Shown: in pieces, positions 1-11,642 of the stretch
How the letters are laid out: each line of letters begins with the position of its first letter
How positions within the stretch are numbered: the first letter of the stretch is position 1
Assembly: GCF_020360975.1 (NCBI RefSeq)
Contig: NW_025408689.1
Location: 124,001 to 188,000, forward strand
Length of the DNA: 64,000 bases
Direction: 5' to 3'
DNA from: Hirsutella rhossiliensis
Taxonomy: Eukaryota; Ascomycota; Sordariomycetes; Hypocreales; Ophiocordycipitaceae
The notes under the pieces: generated by a model
Databases searched by the model: none
The model's input: only the letters and a program-made list of their open reading frames with translations
What the model was told of the DNA's origin: nothing
Program-made: the position numbers and the translations under genes

Positions 1-74
1 TAATACCCTTATTTTACTACCGCGTTCGCCTTTAGATTATATACTAAAGTTTAAATAACTTTAACGCCTATATC

Positions 75-147
75 TATCACGAAAAAGATATAGCCGCCTA
101 TTAGATTTAAGCGATAGCGTTAATTAACGTATATAGTATACGCGATA
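75..147 (-). repeat. TRIM copy 1 LTR (left; 3' LTR in element sense)
   Basis: The 73-bp direct repeat is the partner of 372-444. The two differ mainly by C/T and G/A changes typical of RIP (for example tatcacg versus tgtcacg). Confidence 0.85.
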
Positions 148-354
148 CACCCCCTTAGGGATATCGGGTTAATTCGTCCCGGGATACCTAGATATCCTAG
201 ACCACAGCGGGAATTTTTATATAGGCAGGCCCTATGCTAAAACCGCGCTTAATTGCGCTAGCGGGACTCGAACCACGGGCCTTCGGGTAATGCGCGCCAG
301 GCTAGCCAGAAGTGCGTGCGTAGTTACCGGGAAGTTCCCGGAGGGGTAACCCCT

Positions 355-371
355 CCGCCCGGGCTTATAAC
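355..371 (-). other. TRIM primer-binding site (half-tRNA type)
   Basis: The minus strand reads GTTATAAGCCCGGGCGG directly next to the LTR. Its first 14 bases equal the PBS of the RIPed copia copies here. It is complementary to an initiator tRNA-Met anticodon arm (GGGCTCATAAC core) rather than to a tRNA 3' CCA end. Confidence 0.65.
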
Positions 372-444
372 TGTCACGAAAAAGATATGGCCGCCTGTTA
401 GATTTAAGCGACAGCGTTAATTAACGCATATAGTATACGCGATA
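372..444 (-). repeat. TRIM copy 1 LTR (right; 5' LTR in element sense)
   Basis: The 73-bp LTR is the less mutated of the pair (TGTCACG start retained on the plus strand). It is followed by the TSD ATATC at 445-449. Confidence 0.85.
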
Positions 445-1619
445 ATATCCTTTAAGATATACTTAAAGTCTTTTTTTATTTTAGGCCCTCTATCGATTAT
501 AGCGTATAGTATTATACTATACCTATAAATAATAAAAAGTATAAATTTAGTTATAGCTCCTATAATAATTTCTTTAACTAGGGTTACTTTTACTTATTTA
601 ATAAGGTTATTTTATACTTTTATAAGGTATAAATACTTATAATTAAATAGTATATACTAGCTATTAAAGTAAATCTTACTTATAAGGTAGCTAGGCGTAG
701 TTATAGTTATAACTTCCTAAGGTCTCTTAGTTATAAAGTATTAGTATTCTTTATAAAAAGAGACTATACTATAAAGATCGTTTTAAAGGCTAGCTTACTA
801 ATACTTATTTTTTATAAATATATATATAACTTATTCTCCTTTATATCTTATTTACGCGTAGTACTTTATAATAATCCTTTTCTATTCTTTTAAGTTATTT
901 ATAACTAATATAGGTCCCCTTTCTTTCTTCTTAAGGAGTCGCTAAAGCTTTTAATCTTTAATATAGAAATTTAAACTATTTAGATATAGCTTCTTATAGT
1001 CTTATTTAAAAAGGCCCTCTAGCTATTTTAACGTTTAAAGGAAGTCTATAATTATCCTTAATTCCTTTAAGTAGTCCCCTTATAGCTTAGTCCTTTATAC
1101 TACGTTTAAGTAAAAGTCTATAAATTCTTTAATATCGCTTTCTATTTCCCTATTTAATATATTAAAAGCTCTTTTAAGCTTTCTTAAGAGTCTATTAGCT
1201 ATACTATTCTTCTTACCTTTAATATATTATATAGTAAAGTTAAAGAGGAAAATATAGCTTATTTAGTAAGTTATTATAGCTCTAGGAATATCTTTATAGG
1301 CACCTTTTAGTTAATTAACTAAGACCTATATATTAGTTTCTAGGATAGGATATACGCTATATAAGTATATTCTTAGTCTCTTAAGCGTACTTAATATAGC
1401 CCTATACTCCCTCTTTATTATATTATATTTAGTTTCTACTAGTAACTACGTTTTACTTTCGAACCTTATAAAGCGCCTCTCTTTATTAACGATTTATATT
1501 AAGACTACCTCCTAGCTAAGTAAACTATTATTATATATTAAAATAATATCTCTTCTTTCTTAGCTAACGTTAAAGGATACTAAAAAGACTAGATTAATAA
1601 TAGCTTCCTTAAAGGTAGC

Positions 1620-2420
1620 TATTACTTTTACTTATTTATGCCCTTATTCTTAATAAACTTCTTTCTTTAGTAGGTCTATAAAGGGTTTTACTAAAACAGC
1701 GAACTATTTAATTTAAATTTGATAGTATCCTATAATACTAAGGAAAGCTTTAGTATATATTATATTAAGGTATCTTATCTATTCCTTAATTTTAATAACT
1801 TTAGTATTTATAGGGTACTTTTTTTTATTCTATAAATATAATTAATAACTTTAGTTACTTACTAATAGAATTTTAATTTAGCCCTTATAATTATATAACT
1901 AAAGAGTTTAACGTTAATAAGGACTTTATTAAGGATAATAAGGTATTTAAAGATAAATCTCTTTACCTTTAGCGCTACCTCTTTATTATTATACGTTATA
2001 TTAGGCCTCTTAATACCTATATTATTAAGAAATTCCTATAAATATTTAGTATAAGGTCTTATAAGATTCTTTATATTATCCTTATAAATTTACTAACTAA
2101 GTTTATAGCCTCTTAAGGGAATATATATATATATAAGAGGCTAATAAGTATCGCGAATATCGTTAAGTTATAGCTTTTAATATTAAGAGGGATCTAATTA
2201 TAGCTTAAAAAAAGGTCTAGGAGGGAAAGGATCTTATATATTAAGAAGTAGTTACTAAACTTATTTATATTTAGCGGTAGGTTTATATCTCTTATTATAA
2301 TAGTATTTATATATATAGCGGAATTAATTAAGTATAGTCCTTTATCTTTCTTTACTACTAGGAAAAAGGGGTTCTTATAAAGCCTATACCCTTTTTTAAG
2401 GACTCTTATTTCTAGTTTAA
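1620..2420 (-). pseudogene. gypsy D reverse transcriptase relic
   Basis: This is the RNA-dependent DNA polymerase of a Ty3/gypsy element, no longer functional. Reading the minus strand from 2400 down gives a PFFLVVKKDKG-like segment (about 2341-2390), followed by the IRDINLP block. The catalytic segment FLDDIGVKG-like lies at 2001-2032, where both Asp codons now read differently (FLII). The thumb/connection segment with GYYQ and FAVLVKPF is near 1630-1750. This RT subtype differs from the YLDD chromoviruses elsewhere in the window. Many TAG/TAA codons stand where Gln or Trp is expected, as RIP would produce. Family assignment is confident; exact limits are not. Confidence 0.75.
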
Positions 2421-5400
2421 TTTTAAGGATATTAATAACTTTCTACTTTATTGCTTTTAAGATTAGAATTAAGGCTACTTACTACCCCTTATATTTTATT
2501 ATCTTAATAACCTATAGGGGGCTATAGCTAAGTTTACTTTACCTCTTTTTATAAAGTCCTAGGATCACGCTACTTCCTTATTAAATAGAATATAATTAAA
2601 GATCTAGATTTCTACCTTTATAAGAAAGCCCTTAAATTATTTATAAATTACTTTAAGTCTCTTTTATATTAGCCGCTTTCCTTTCTATATACTTAAGAAT
2701 TTTCCTATTAAGTATTCTAAGTAAGGTCTAAGCTATATTTTATTTTTAACTATATTTTATTTAGTCTTCTTTTAGTTAGGGTCCCTTTTTAGCGTTAAGC
2801 TATTTAATAGAGTATCGTTAATAAGGTTAATCTTATTTACTTTTCTTTTAAAGAGAGTATTAACTCTTAGATTATATAATTTAATAGGTCGTTTCCTCCC
2901 TATCTTAACCTTAACCTTCTAAATCTTTCTAAACTTCTTTCTAGGTTTAATAATGTTTTTCTTAAATTCTCTTATAGCCTTTATAACTATAACTTTAATA
3001 ATCTCTTTTACTATTTTAGATTTAATAGCTAGAATCGCTTTATCTCCTTTATTTATAATTAATTACTACTATACTAGTACTATTAATAGCTTATTTCCGC
3101 TAGTATAAGCTAGGTTAAGGACTTAATTAGCGCCCTCTTTATAACTAAGGATCTTACTTCTTAGTAAGAGAATCTCGGCTATTAAGGTATCTATAAGGGG
3201 TTCTCTTTATAATTATTAAGTAGCTCTTAGGTTATCTTCTTTAACTTCTATTACTAAAGCCTAAAATATTTTTCTTAGGAGCTAGGTAGCTATTTCCTAT
3301 ATAGTCTCCTTAAGCTTTAGTCTTTATATATATCTTTATAAACTATTAAGGTTATAGTCTAAAAGGATTTTACTATATTAACCTTATTTAAAAGCTCTTA
3401 TTTAATAGCTCCTACTACTAGTATAACTACCGAGAAAGTACCGATTTAATATTTAATATATATATCGCTGTTTCTTAAAGAATAATTAAATAATATACGC
3501 GCGGCTCTAATAAATAATATACCTAGGATAAAGGGGACTAAGACTCTATTTAGTATAATATAAAAATAGATTAATATCTAGGCTATACTTAGATAGGGTT
3601 TAGTCTCTACCTCCTTAACTATATTTATAAAAGACCTAGTATACGCTATCGTTAATACTCTTATTAATAGGATTTTAAGCTTATATATATTTATATATCT
3701 TTTAATAATAAGGTTTCCTTTAAACCTAGTATTAATTAAGGTGCTTAGAACTTTAGCTTTCTAAGTACTAAGCTATACTTAAATATAGGGTAGGTCTTAT
3801 ATATACTTAAGCAAGCGGAAGGGTATAAGGACCGTATTTATATATATTATAGGAATCGCTATAAGGTCTTTTAGAGTTATCTCTTAGTATCTTATTAAGA
3901 GTACTACTTCCTATATAATAAATTCGTTTTTCCTTAGTCTTATTACCTTTAAAGTTTATTAATTAAACGGTCCTTAAGCTAGTTATATTATACTAATTAT
4001 ATTAGTTATAAACCTAACTTCCTTTTATACTTATTAAACCTTAAGGCACCTATAATCCGATTCTTTATAAGTAAGGTAAGTAAGCTTAATTAGTTCGACC
4101 TAGTATTCTTTATCTTATTCTTTAACTTATACTAAAGTTACTATAAGTTTTCCTTATAGATATTTAAAGAGGAGTAAACTACTTTTTATATTATCTTTAA
4201 CTACTTTTATAACTATTATTATAGCTCTATAAGGTCTTATATTACTCTTTACTTTCTCTAAGGTCTAGAACTTAGTATTTTCTATACCTTAAGCTATATC
4301 TATATATCTTATACTAAGTCTCTTACTTAGTTAAGGAATAAAGTTAATTAAGTAATTTAAAGGGATTAGGATTCTTTTATATATAATTTCTCTAACGATT
4401 TTATCTATAAGTTTATCGAACTTCTTATCTAGATCTATATTATATCTATAGTATATAGGGATAATCTTTAAGTTAGTTTTTACTATTTTTATTATCTCGA
4501 TTTCCTTTATATCCTCTTTAACTCTTTATCTTTTCCTCTTATAAGTATTAATCCTTATTATAGTTATATAAATTATCTAATTATATGTATTGCTTTATTA
4601 TATATTATTTATAATTATAATAACTAATATCCTTCCTATTTTATTTCTTATATCGCTTACTTTTAGATTCCTTAGCTTTTACTTATATAGGCTTTTATAT
4701 CTTTAAAACTAGTTTAAGAAACTAAATTCTCTTTTATTAGTAGCTTAATTTAAGTAAGATAGTATAACTATAGCTTTAACCTATTTTATAAGTAGTAATA
4801 TAAAGGAGTCTAGCTATATACTTACTTAGTATATAATAAGCCTTTAAATATATATACTTATTTAAGAAAACCTATTAATAAGTATTAAGGGAATTACGCT
4901 TTTATTATCTTTTCTTTTAAAGTAAAGAGTCTTATTTACTACTTTATATATTATAAATCCGATCTTATAGTCCTAAGAGTATACCTTATACTTATTAAGG
5001 TAGTATCCTTCTTTACTATAATAAAAGTATTTCTTAGGCTAGTTAAAAGTATTAACCTAAAACTATATATATTAATTAAATAGGTAGTAAAATCTAATAG
5101 TATTTACGCTACCTTTTTATTTATAACTTAAAAAGTAGCTTTTACTACTAATACGTTTTTATTCCCTATTAAGCTAGTTAAATATCTACTCTTACTAGCG
5201 AGTAAGGTTAATCTTTATATCTTTAAAGGCTTTTATTAGGTCTAAGATCTCCTTTATAGGCTATCTAGGTTTCTTATCTATTTTCTTTAACTCTTTAAGA
5301 AGTTTTTCTTTACTCTTATTAGATTTAGCTTCCTCTTTTACTTTATTAATTTCCCTAAAAAGCTAGTCTTTCTTTAAGCTATTAAGCCTTTAATTATAGA

Positions 5401-7861
5401 CTTTAGATACTATATCTCGTCGCTTAATATCTTAGTAAGGTACTAAGTAGTTATTAACTATATAGATAAGGCTTTTATATAAGAGTTTTAAGATAACTTT
5501 AAATATCTTTTTATTTCTCTTTATAATATTAATAATAAGTTTCTTTAATATTATATAGTAGATAAAGTATAACTAAACTATAGATTCTTCCTAGCTATTA
5601 ATTTATACCTTACGCTATAAGTATAAGTAAAGACTAAGCTATTTTATAACTTCTATAATAGTCTTAGGTTTTTTAGTATTATAATAGTCTAAGCGGTCGT
5701 TAGTAGTTTCTAGTTATTTAATATTATATATATAATAGTATTAAAGGAGTTTATTTTTTACTTCTTCTTAAGTAAGTCTATTTATTAGAATTTTAATAAT
5801 AAGGGCTTATATAGAGGATATATAGACTTTAAGCTAGTTTATTTTATCTTTATTATAAATATAGTTAATATATATCTCTTATTTAAACTTTTTAAGGAAT
5901 TTAGTTACGTCTTTACTATTAAATTTACTAATAGGTAGGAGTTATAGTTAGTAGAGTCTTCTTATAAGGTTATCTTAGCTTTTAGCGAGTATATCTTTAA
6001 GTCTATTAATAATCTTATTAATATCTACCTTAATTTCTTTTATATCGCTAGTAGTAAGATTAAATAATCCTTTTTAATAGATAGCGTTTCTAGATATAGT
6101 ATGCTTATAGATTATAAGGTTACGAAATTTAAAGTTAGAGTTTTCGAAGTTAAAGGATATCTTATTATAACTATCTTATTACTTACTTCCTTATCTATTA
6201 GTAGGAGGTAGGCGTTCTCTATAAGCTACTATATAAAGGAGAGCTAAGGTTAAGGTTATTAAGGTATCCTTTATTAGTACCTATATTAGTATTATTAGTA
6301 TATATATAAGTAAGAGGTCTTAGTAAGGTTCTAAAATAGTTTAGATTACGCTATTATTATTATTTATATCTTTTAAAGTATTATATAAGGATTATAGTTT
6401 CTTAACTAAGTCGCTAGTATTAAAAGCTATAAGGCTAATAATAAGAGCTTAAGGCTTTTTAATATTAGCTTATTACTTTTCCTTTACTATTAATAAAGGT
6501 ATTATCTAATTATTTATTTCTTAGTAAGTCTATTACTTTATTAGGTCCCTAACTCTAGCTATTAAGGTAGTTACTACTTTAATTATTAAATCCTTAGATT
6601 TATTTTTTCTAAATAGTACTATTATCCTCTAAGTACTCTTAGCTTTATAAAGCTATTTATCGCTATATAAATAAAATAGAATAACGAGTTTATGCCTTAA
6701 AGACTAGTTTTAATAGGGATAAGGGTATATAGTTAAAGTATATATAGTACGCGGCTAAGGATTAGTAAAGTAATTAACTATATAATTATCTAATTATTAG
6801 TCTTATATATAGCTCTAAGGGTCTTAGGTTATTAATATAAGTCTTAGAGATTTCTTTACTTTATACTTCTTTATCTTTACTAAAGTCGCGTAACTAGCGG
6901 CCTTTACTTTAAAGGGGGAAAAGTAAAATTTAAATTATCTATAGTTAATAAAGATACCTTTTTAGATAATTAAGGTCTTTATAAAGCTTTTAAATATACT
7001 TAGAAGTAAGTTAAATAAGGAGTACTAAGGGTCTTATCCCTTTAACGGGCTAATATCTATAAGGGTGCGATCTTACCTATTTAACTATTCTCTAGCGTTA
7101 TCTCTTTTTAAGTATACCCTTAACCGCGTTAAATATATATTAAGTTTAGCTTAAGAGCCTTAAGTCCTCTAGCTTTTAAAGGGTATTTATTATTCTTTAG
7201 TTTAAGTAAAGGTTAGTTAAGGGCACTTATACCTCCGCCTTAACTTAGTAGACTTAGGTCGCGCGGTAAGAGCCTATTACTACCTAGAGGTAAGCTAACT
7301 AGTCTTATACTAGGTCCCGCGTAATCTTATATAGTTTTCCCCTTATAAGTATTATCTTATAAAATATAAATATAGTATAAGAGATTAAGGACTAGATTAC
7401 CTTACTATAGACTTCCTTAGTATATAGTAGGGTATAGCCTTATATAAACGCTACGAGCTTAGTTAAGGCTATAGTCTAGCTCTTTATCTTTACTTAAAGC
7501 TACTTTAAGTATGCCTTTTATTATAATCTCTAGTATACCTATACCCTTAGTAGGCGGGCCTCCTAAATCGGTATTACCTTATTAGCCTTAAGGTAAACTA
7601 GCGTTATTATTACTTATCTCCTTTATATAAAGTATATTAACTTACTTTTTAATAGTTTAAAAGTAACTATAAACTTAGTCGCTTACTCTATATATACCTT
7701 CTAAGCCTCCTCTAAGTATACTACTATAGTAGCCTCGTTAAGTTTAATACTAACTATATTTATATTATTAGTAAAGCTAATAGTTTAAATACTAAATATT
7801 ATACTAAGCCTTTTATATAAAGGGGCTATATAGTATAGAAATAGGATTAAAGATAAGGGGG

Positions 7862-8037
7862 TATAAGGGCTTTTACTTTATATAGGCCTAGACTAAGGTC
7901 TAAGCTAAGTTTATATATAAGCGGCCTCCGCGCTTATATAGGCTAGGCCTATACTTCTCTACCTTTTCCTTTTATAGATTATTAACCTTCTTTTAACGGA
8001 CTATACCTAAGCCTATACCTTTACTTACTTTATAATA
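7862..8037. repeat. left LTR of small LTR element
   Basis: This 176-bp direct repeat is partner of 9556-9731. It contains the shared stretch with GCCTCCGCGCTTATATAGGC and ends TTATAATA. Confidence 0.8.
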
Positions 8038-9555
8038 GTATAATCTACCCTTTATTTTACCTTTTTTATATCCCTATATATAAAATAGCTATTTTTAGCT
8101 GCTTTTAAAGCTAATATTTAATTACCTAGTCTAGTTAAACCGCCTACGCTAGTATATATATATATAAAATATCTATACTCTTATAGTTATAAAATTAAAG
8201 TAAATATAATACTTAGTTCGCTTAGGTAATTAAGAGCCTCTTATAATAATAGGGCTCTATATAACTAAGAGCGGTACTACTATACCTTAGTAAGTTCGAT
8301 AGCTCCTTTATAAAGCTCGAGCTATAGCTAATTTATATAAAAGTAAAGCTCTATATTAATAGCGCTATAATAAGGGATATCCGTGCTTAATTTAACTATC
8401 TTTATATAAGCCTATCCCTATACTTATAAAGGTATCTCTTACTATTTACGCATACTAGTATAAATAGACTAGCTAACCTCCTTATAAAGCTCTATATTAA
8501 TTACGCTAAACCTAACGTAGCTAAGTCGGTAGGCTAAGAGCTTATAATGCTCTATTAAAAGTAAAGTAAAGCTATTCTAGCTTACTTTATATAGTTTAAA
8601 GAAGTGCTTTATCGAGTAAATATATATAGCTAGCCTAACGTAGTAAAGTATAATTACCTTATTATAAGCTTAAATATAGATTAGCGTACCTATTTAAGTA
8701 AAAGGTCTATACTACTAGATATATATACCGATCTCGTCTATATTCTTTATAAGCTTAGTAGTAATAAGGTTTTTTTTTATCTTTTTTTATAATATATAAA
8801 GAGGATAATATAGGTAATACTATAGATATCTTTATCTCTACCTTAAGGACTAAGGATAGATAAAGGTAGTAATAAGAGGGTCGCTATATAGGCTATAGTA
8901 GTAAATTCTATTAGTTTTTAAAGTGCCCGTACTAAGAGGCGCGGGTAAATATACTCTAAGTAATAAAAGGGCGTACGTACTAAGATAGAAAGGAGGTTAG
9001 GTTTAATAATAGCGATTCTAGTAATAAGTAATCTTAGTAACGCCTCTATAAGCTTTATCGGCGGTCCCTAATATATAGTAGTAGCTACTATATAAATAGG
9101 ATATATACCTATAGCGACTAAAAGGGCAGCTAAGATATAAGAAGGCCGCTAATATAATATAACTATAGTAAAAGGGAGTGCTTATATAGCCCTATATAAG
9201 AGGGAGCGGATCCTTATATACTAAAGTACCGTCTCTTATATTATAGTACTAAGAGCTACTACTATACGCTAATATAAGGGGGGCGGGATATTATAAGCTT
9301 ACTAAAGCTAGCTATATATTATTTTATATACCTTTACTCCCTAGCTATAAGTACTAAAGCCTAACTCTTAGGGCGCGGCCCTTATTAATAATATAGTTTA
9401 TCTACGAAGCTTAGTTAAAAAGGGTAGTATATATTATTTATTAATGTTTTTTCCGCGACTAAGTATATATAGTCTACGCGAGGGTTCTATCCCTTTAAGC
9501 GTAGTATAAGTATTATTTAAAGGCGAGCCCCTTTAAAAGCTAGGTAAGGGCATAA

Positions 9556-9731
9556 TATAAGGGCTTTTGCCCTATATAAGCCTAAACTAAGGTCTAGGCT
9601 AAGTCTATATATATATAGCCTCCGCGCTTATATAGGCTAAGCTTATACTTCTCTTTCTTTTCCCTTTATAGATTATTAACCTTCTTTTAATAAACTATAC
9701 CTAAGCCTATACCTTTACCTACTCTATAATA
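9556..9731. repeat. right LTR of small LTR element
   Basis: This 176-bp direct repeat has the same length as the left LTR and differs mostly by transitions. It is followed by the mutated TSD AAAGG. Confidence 0.8.
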
Positions 9732-10712
9732 AAAGGAGCTTTAAAGGACTCCTATTAATACTTATATTAGCTCTAAGGATCTCTTATTAAAGTAAAAGGT
9801 CGATCTTTTATTACTTATAAAGCTCTATATTAAGCTTATAAGCTATCTAAGGTATCCTTAAAGTTTTAGTTCCCTTATAAGCTTATTATAGTTAACTATA
9901 TTAAATATACCCTTAATATCTAGCTATAAGAATAATATAATGCCCTTCTAGGCTTAGGTCGCGCGTATTAATTTTATTACTAATAAGATCGCTGCTTTTA
10001 TAGAGCGCTCCCTCTTATTTTTTATTTATCTATTTAGTAAGATATCGTTCGCCTTTATTACTCTCGCAATCCTTTAAGCTAGTATCTACTTAAGTACTTT
10101 CCTTACTATAGGTAAGAGGGAAATTAGTCTTTATCCCCTTACTATATAATAAGCTTCTAGCCTTTTACCTAGCTTTTAAAGTACTACTATACTCGCGCTA
10201 TAAAACCGCCTTAGGAAATATAAGAGTTAGGTATAAGTATTAAAGATCGTAGCTAGTTACTAAACTAAGGCTAGTTTATACTTCTTAATAAACCTTAAGG
10301 GGATGCTATTTAGCCCGCTACTTTCTAGCTTACTATCTTACTTAGCGCCGTTATAACGTTAGCTAGCCGGATCTATTAATCGACTATAAGGGTCGCCTTA
10401 GCTATAGGCTAGGGTAGCCCTTAAGTTATATCGGCCTTTAGTATAAAGAACTTAGCGGCTAGTATCTAAGCCTTCCCTTTAAAGGTTTCTATTAGTCGGT
10501 CCTTACCTTCCTTTAAGAGCGGCGGGATATAAGTCGGTTTTAATAGTAGCTTACTATAAAGTTAGCTTACCTCTTTATATTTTAAAGTTTAGCGTTATTA
10601 GCGCTAAATTCTTCTAGGAACTTACGTTAGTAAGCCCTCCTTACTTTATATACGGTCTACTTTTAAGCCGCCGTTGCCTTATATAGGTCTTCTTAGTTCG
10701 CTTTACTCCTTT

Positions 10713-10796
10713 CCTACTTATACTTCCTCTTTTCCTACTTATACTTCCTCTTTTCCTACTTATACTTCCCCTTTTCCTACTTATACTTCCTCCTTA
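10713..10796. repeat. 21-bp tandem repeat, 4 copies
   Basis: The unit CCTACTTATACTTCCTCTTT plus one T starts at 10713, 10734, 10755 and 10776. The 21-bp period keeps frame. On the LINE strand it reads as a basic Lys/Arg-rich heptad (KRKYK-E like), so it is probably an in-frame expansion upstream of the RT domain. Confidence 0.85.
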
Positions 10797-10803
10797 CCCT
10801 TTA

Positions 10804-11456
10804 TAAGAATATACCCTTATATTCTTATTTTACTATTATAAAGAAATAATAGGTATAGGGAGGCTCTATAAAATAAGCTAGTAAAAAGAGGCTTTATAAT
10901 ATAGTTTAAATAGAATAACCTTTAAAGATAAAAGACCTCTCTTAAATATTTATAGCTTATTTTAAGAAACATAGGTTAAGATAAGCTTATCTTAATAATA
11001 AGAATATATATAAATTATATAAGTTAATTATAAGTAGAACGGATAACCTATTACTTATTTTAGCTTAGCGGTTCTAAAGATATTCGTAATATAAAAATAG
11101 GTAGGGCATAGAATATTCTAGTTAAATCTACTACTTATACTAGAACCTATAGTCTTACGTTAACTATTATACTATAATTAAACTACCTACTAAGTCTAGA
11201 AGATATACTATAGATAGAGCTTTTTAAGTACTTTAGAATATACTAAGAAACTAACTAATTAGTCTATTAATAGGTAAGTAATGGTCTATAAAAGATAAAG
11301 GATTTCCCTAAGAGTAGTAGATAAAATAAGTAAGTTTATAAGTATCTCTTATAACGCTATTCTTTTAATATATTATTTAGCCCCTTATATACTCGTTATA
11401 AATTCTAGATAAAATCTTACCCTATACTCCGTCGACCGCTCTTTCTACTTATATTT
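10804..11456 (+). mobile_element. hAT-like non-autonomous element X, copy 3 (3' end lost)
   Basis: This is homologous over its length to X1 (22760-22988 plus 30008-30471) and X2. It starts TAAGAATATACCC like the others, but the last 40-50 bp are missing: at 11456 the sequence jumps into a copia LTR fragment. There is no ORF. The full-length form is 693-694 bp with imperfect TAAGAA(G/T)(G/A)TA terminal inverted repeats and 8-bp TSDs. Confidence 0.75.
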
Positions 11457-11642
11457 CTTATCTCTCGCTACCTCTATAGGAAGCTATCGCTACTTCTGCT
11501 TCCCCTTATGCCCCTACCCTCCTCTCTATACCTCTTTTTAGCTCCTTCTTCCTTTTTCTATACTAGGTGTTTTTAGCTTCCTAGGTCCCTCTTACTAAGG
11601 GATATCTCCGAGAACTACGAAATCAGGCTACGCTTCGCGATA
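11457..11642 (-). repeat. copia LTR fragment
   Basis: Matches the final 186 bp (plus-strand sense) of the long-type copia LTR, ending CTTCGCGATA where the LTR terminus is CTTCGCGACA. It contains the CTCTATAGGAAGC segment missing from copia A and D LTRs. It is sharply fused to X3 on the left and to a gypsy LTR on the right, and no TSD is seen. Confidence 0.85.

Larger units (their letters stand above)
75..444 (-). mobile_element. TRIM-like miniature LTR element, copy 1
   Basis: A 370-bp unit bounded by 73-bp direct repeats (75-147 and 372-444) and by the duplication ATATC at 70-74 and 445-449. On the minus strand it reads LTR (TGTCACG... at the plus-strand outer end, TGTCGCG at the inner start), then a PBS identical in core to that of the copia elements (355-371), a 224-bp non-coding interior, and PPT CCTAAGGGGGTG directly before the next LTR. 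There is no ORF. The interior holds tRNA-like boxes: A-box-like TGGCTAGCCTGG at 298-309 and a perfect B-box GGTTCGAGTCC at 264-274. Size and structure match terminal-repeat retrotransposons in miniature. Sharing PBS, PPT and LTR start with copia suggests copia supplies its proteins (inference). A second, chimeric copy is at 30875-51222. Confidence 0.85.
1..6900 (-). mobile_element. Ty3/gypsy relic (gypsy D), 3' end outside window
   Basis: This is an AT-rich, heavily RIPed stretch. Reverse-strand translation with stops read through gives Ty3/gypsy reverse transcriptase between about 1620 and 2420 (separate entry). Because the RT reads on the minus strand, RNase H and integrase should lie at 1-1600 and protease/Gag above 2420. 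I could not place those domains residue by residue. A TRIM (75-444) is inserted in the 3' part, and the flanks 1-74 and 445 onward join across its ATATC duplication. No LTR was recognised, so the right border near 6900 is approximate. The 4.5 kb upstream of RT is long for Gag-PR and may hide another decayed insertion. All frames are broken. Confidence 0.7.
7862..9731. mobile_element. small non-autonomous LTR element in the LINE RT
   Basis: Two 176-bp direct repeats (7862-8037, 9556-9731) flank a 1,518-bp interior. The 5-bp TSD is GGGGG at 7857-7861 and AAAGG at 9732-9736, equal after three G to A RIP changes. It restores the LINE frame exactly when removed. LTR ends read TATAAGGGC...TATAATA, i.e. 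TG...CA after RIP. The interior has no RT or integrase that I can recognise. At this size it could be a large TRIM, a LARD or a Gag-only element. I cannot fix the strand: neither end shows a convincing PBS. Confidence 0.75.
7750..10300 (-). pseudogene. LINE reverse transcriptase relic, split by insertion
   Basis: This is the RT domain of the LINE, which would copy element RNA at a nicked target. The conserved GVPQGSPLSPILF-type block is cut after its Gly-Ser and resumes at 7856, so the split lies inside motif 4 of the RT core. The catalytic YADD/FADD box reads FTNNIN at 7758-7775, with both Asp codons (GAC/GAT) turned into AAT by G to A change. Gln and Trp codons are stops throughout. The element is dead both by insertion and by RIP. 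Confidence 0.75.
7000..10803 (-). mobile_element. Tad-like LINE (non-LTR retrotransposon) relic
   Basis: The minus strand encodes a non-LTR reverse transcriptase in two pieces separated by a small LTR element at 7862-9731. Upstream piece (about 10300 down to 9737): the fingers motif RLISLLPIVRKVL, the SIKAAILLVIKLI helix, the LDIKGIFNIVNY block and GVL-SSF. Downstream piece (from 7856): the PLSLILFL continuation and the catalytic FTNNIN (FADD family) at 7758-7775. These match the fungal Tad-clade RT order. The part above 10300 probably holds ORF2 upstream of RT, including a 21-bp tandem repeat. The 3' end near 7000 is a guess: I found no poly-A or simple tail, and the join to gypsy D (6900-7000) is unresolved. 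Confidence 0.75.

Noticed and set aside
10713..10796. CRISPR-like array
   Set aside because: The units are directly adjacent with no spacers. It is a simple tandem repeat in a eukaryotic LINE.
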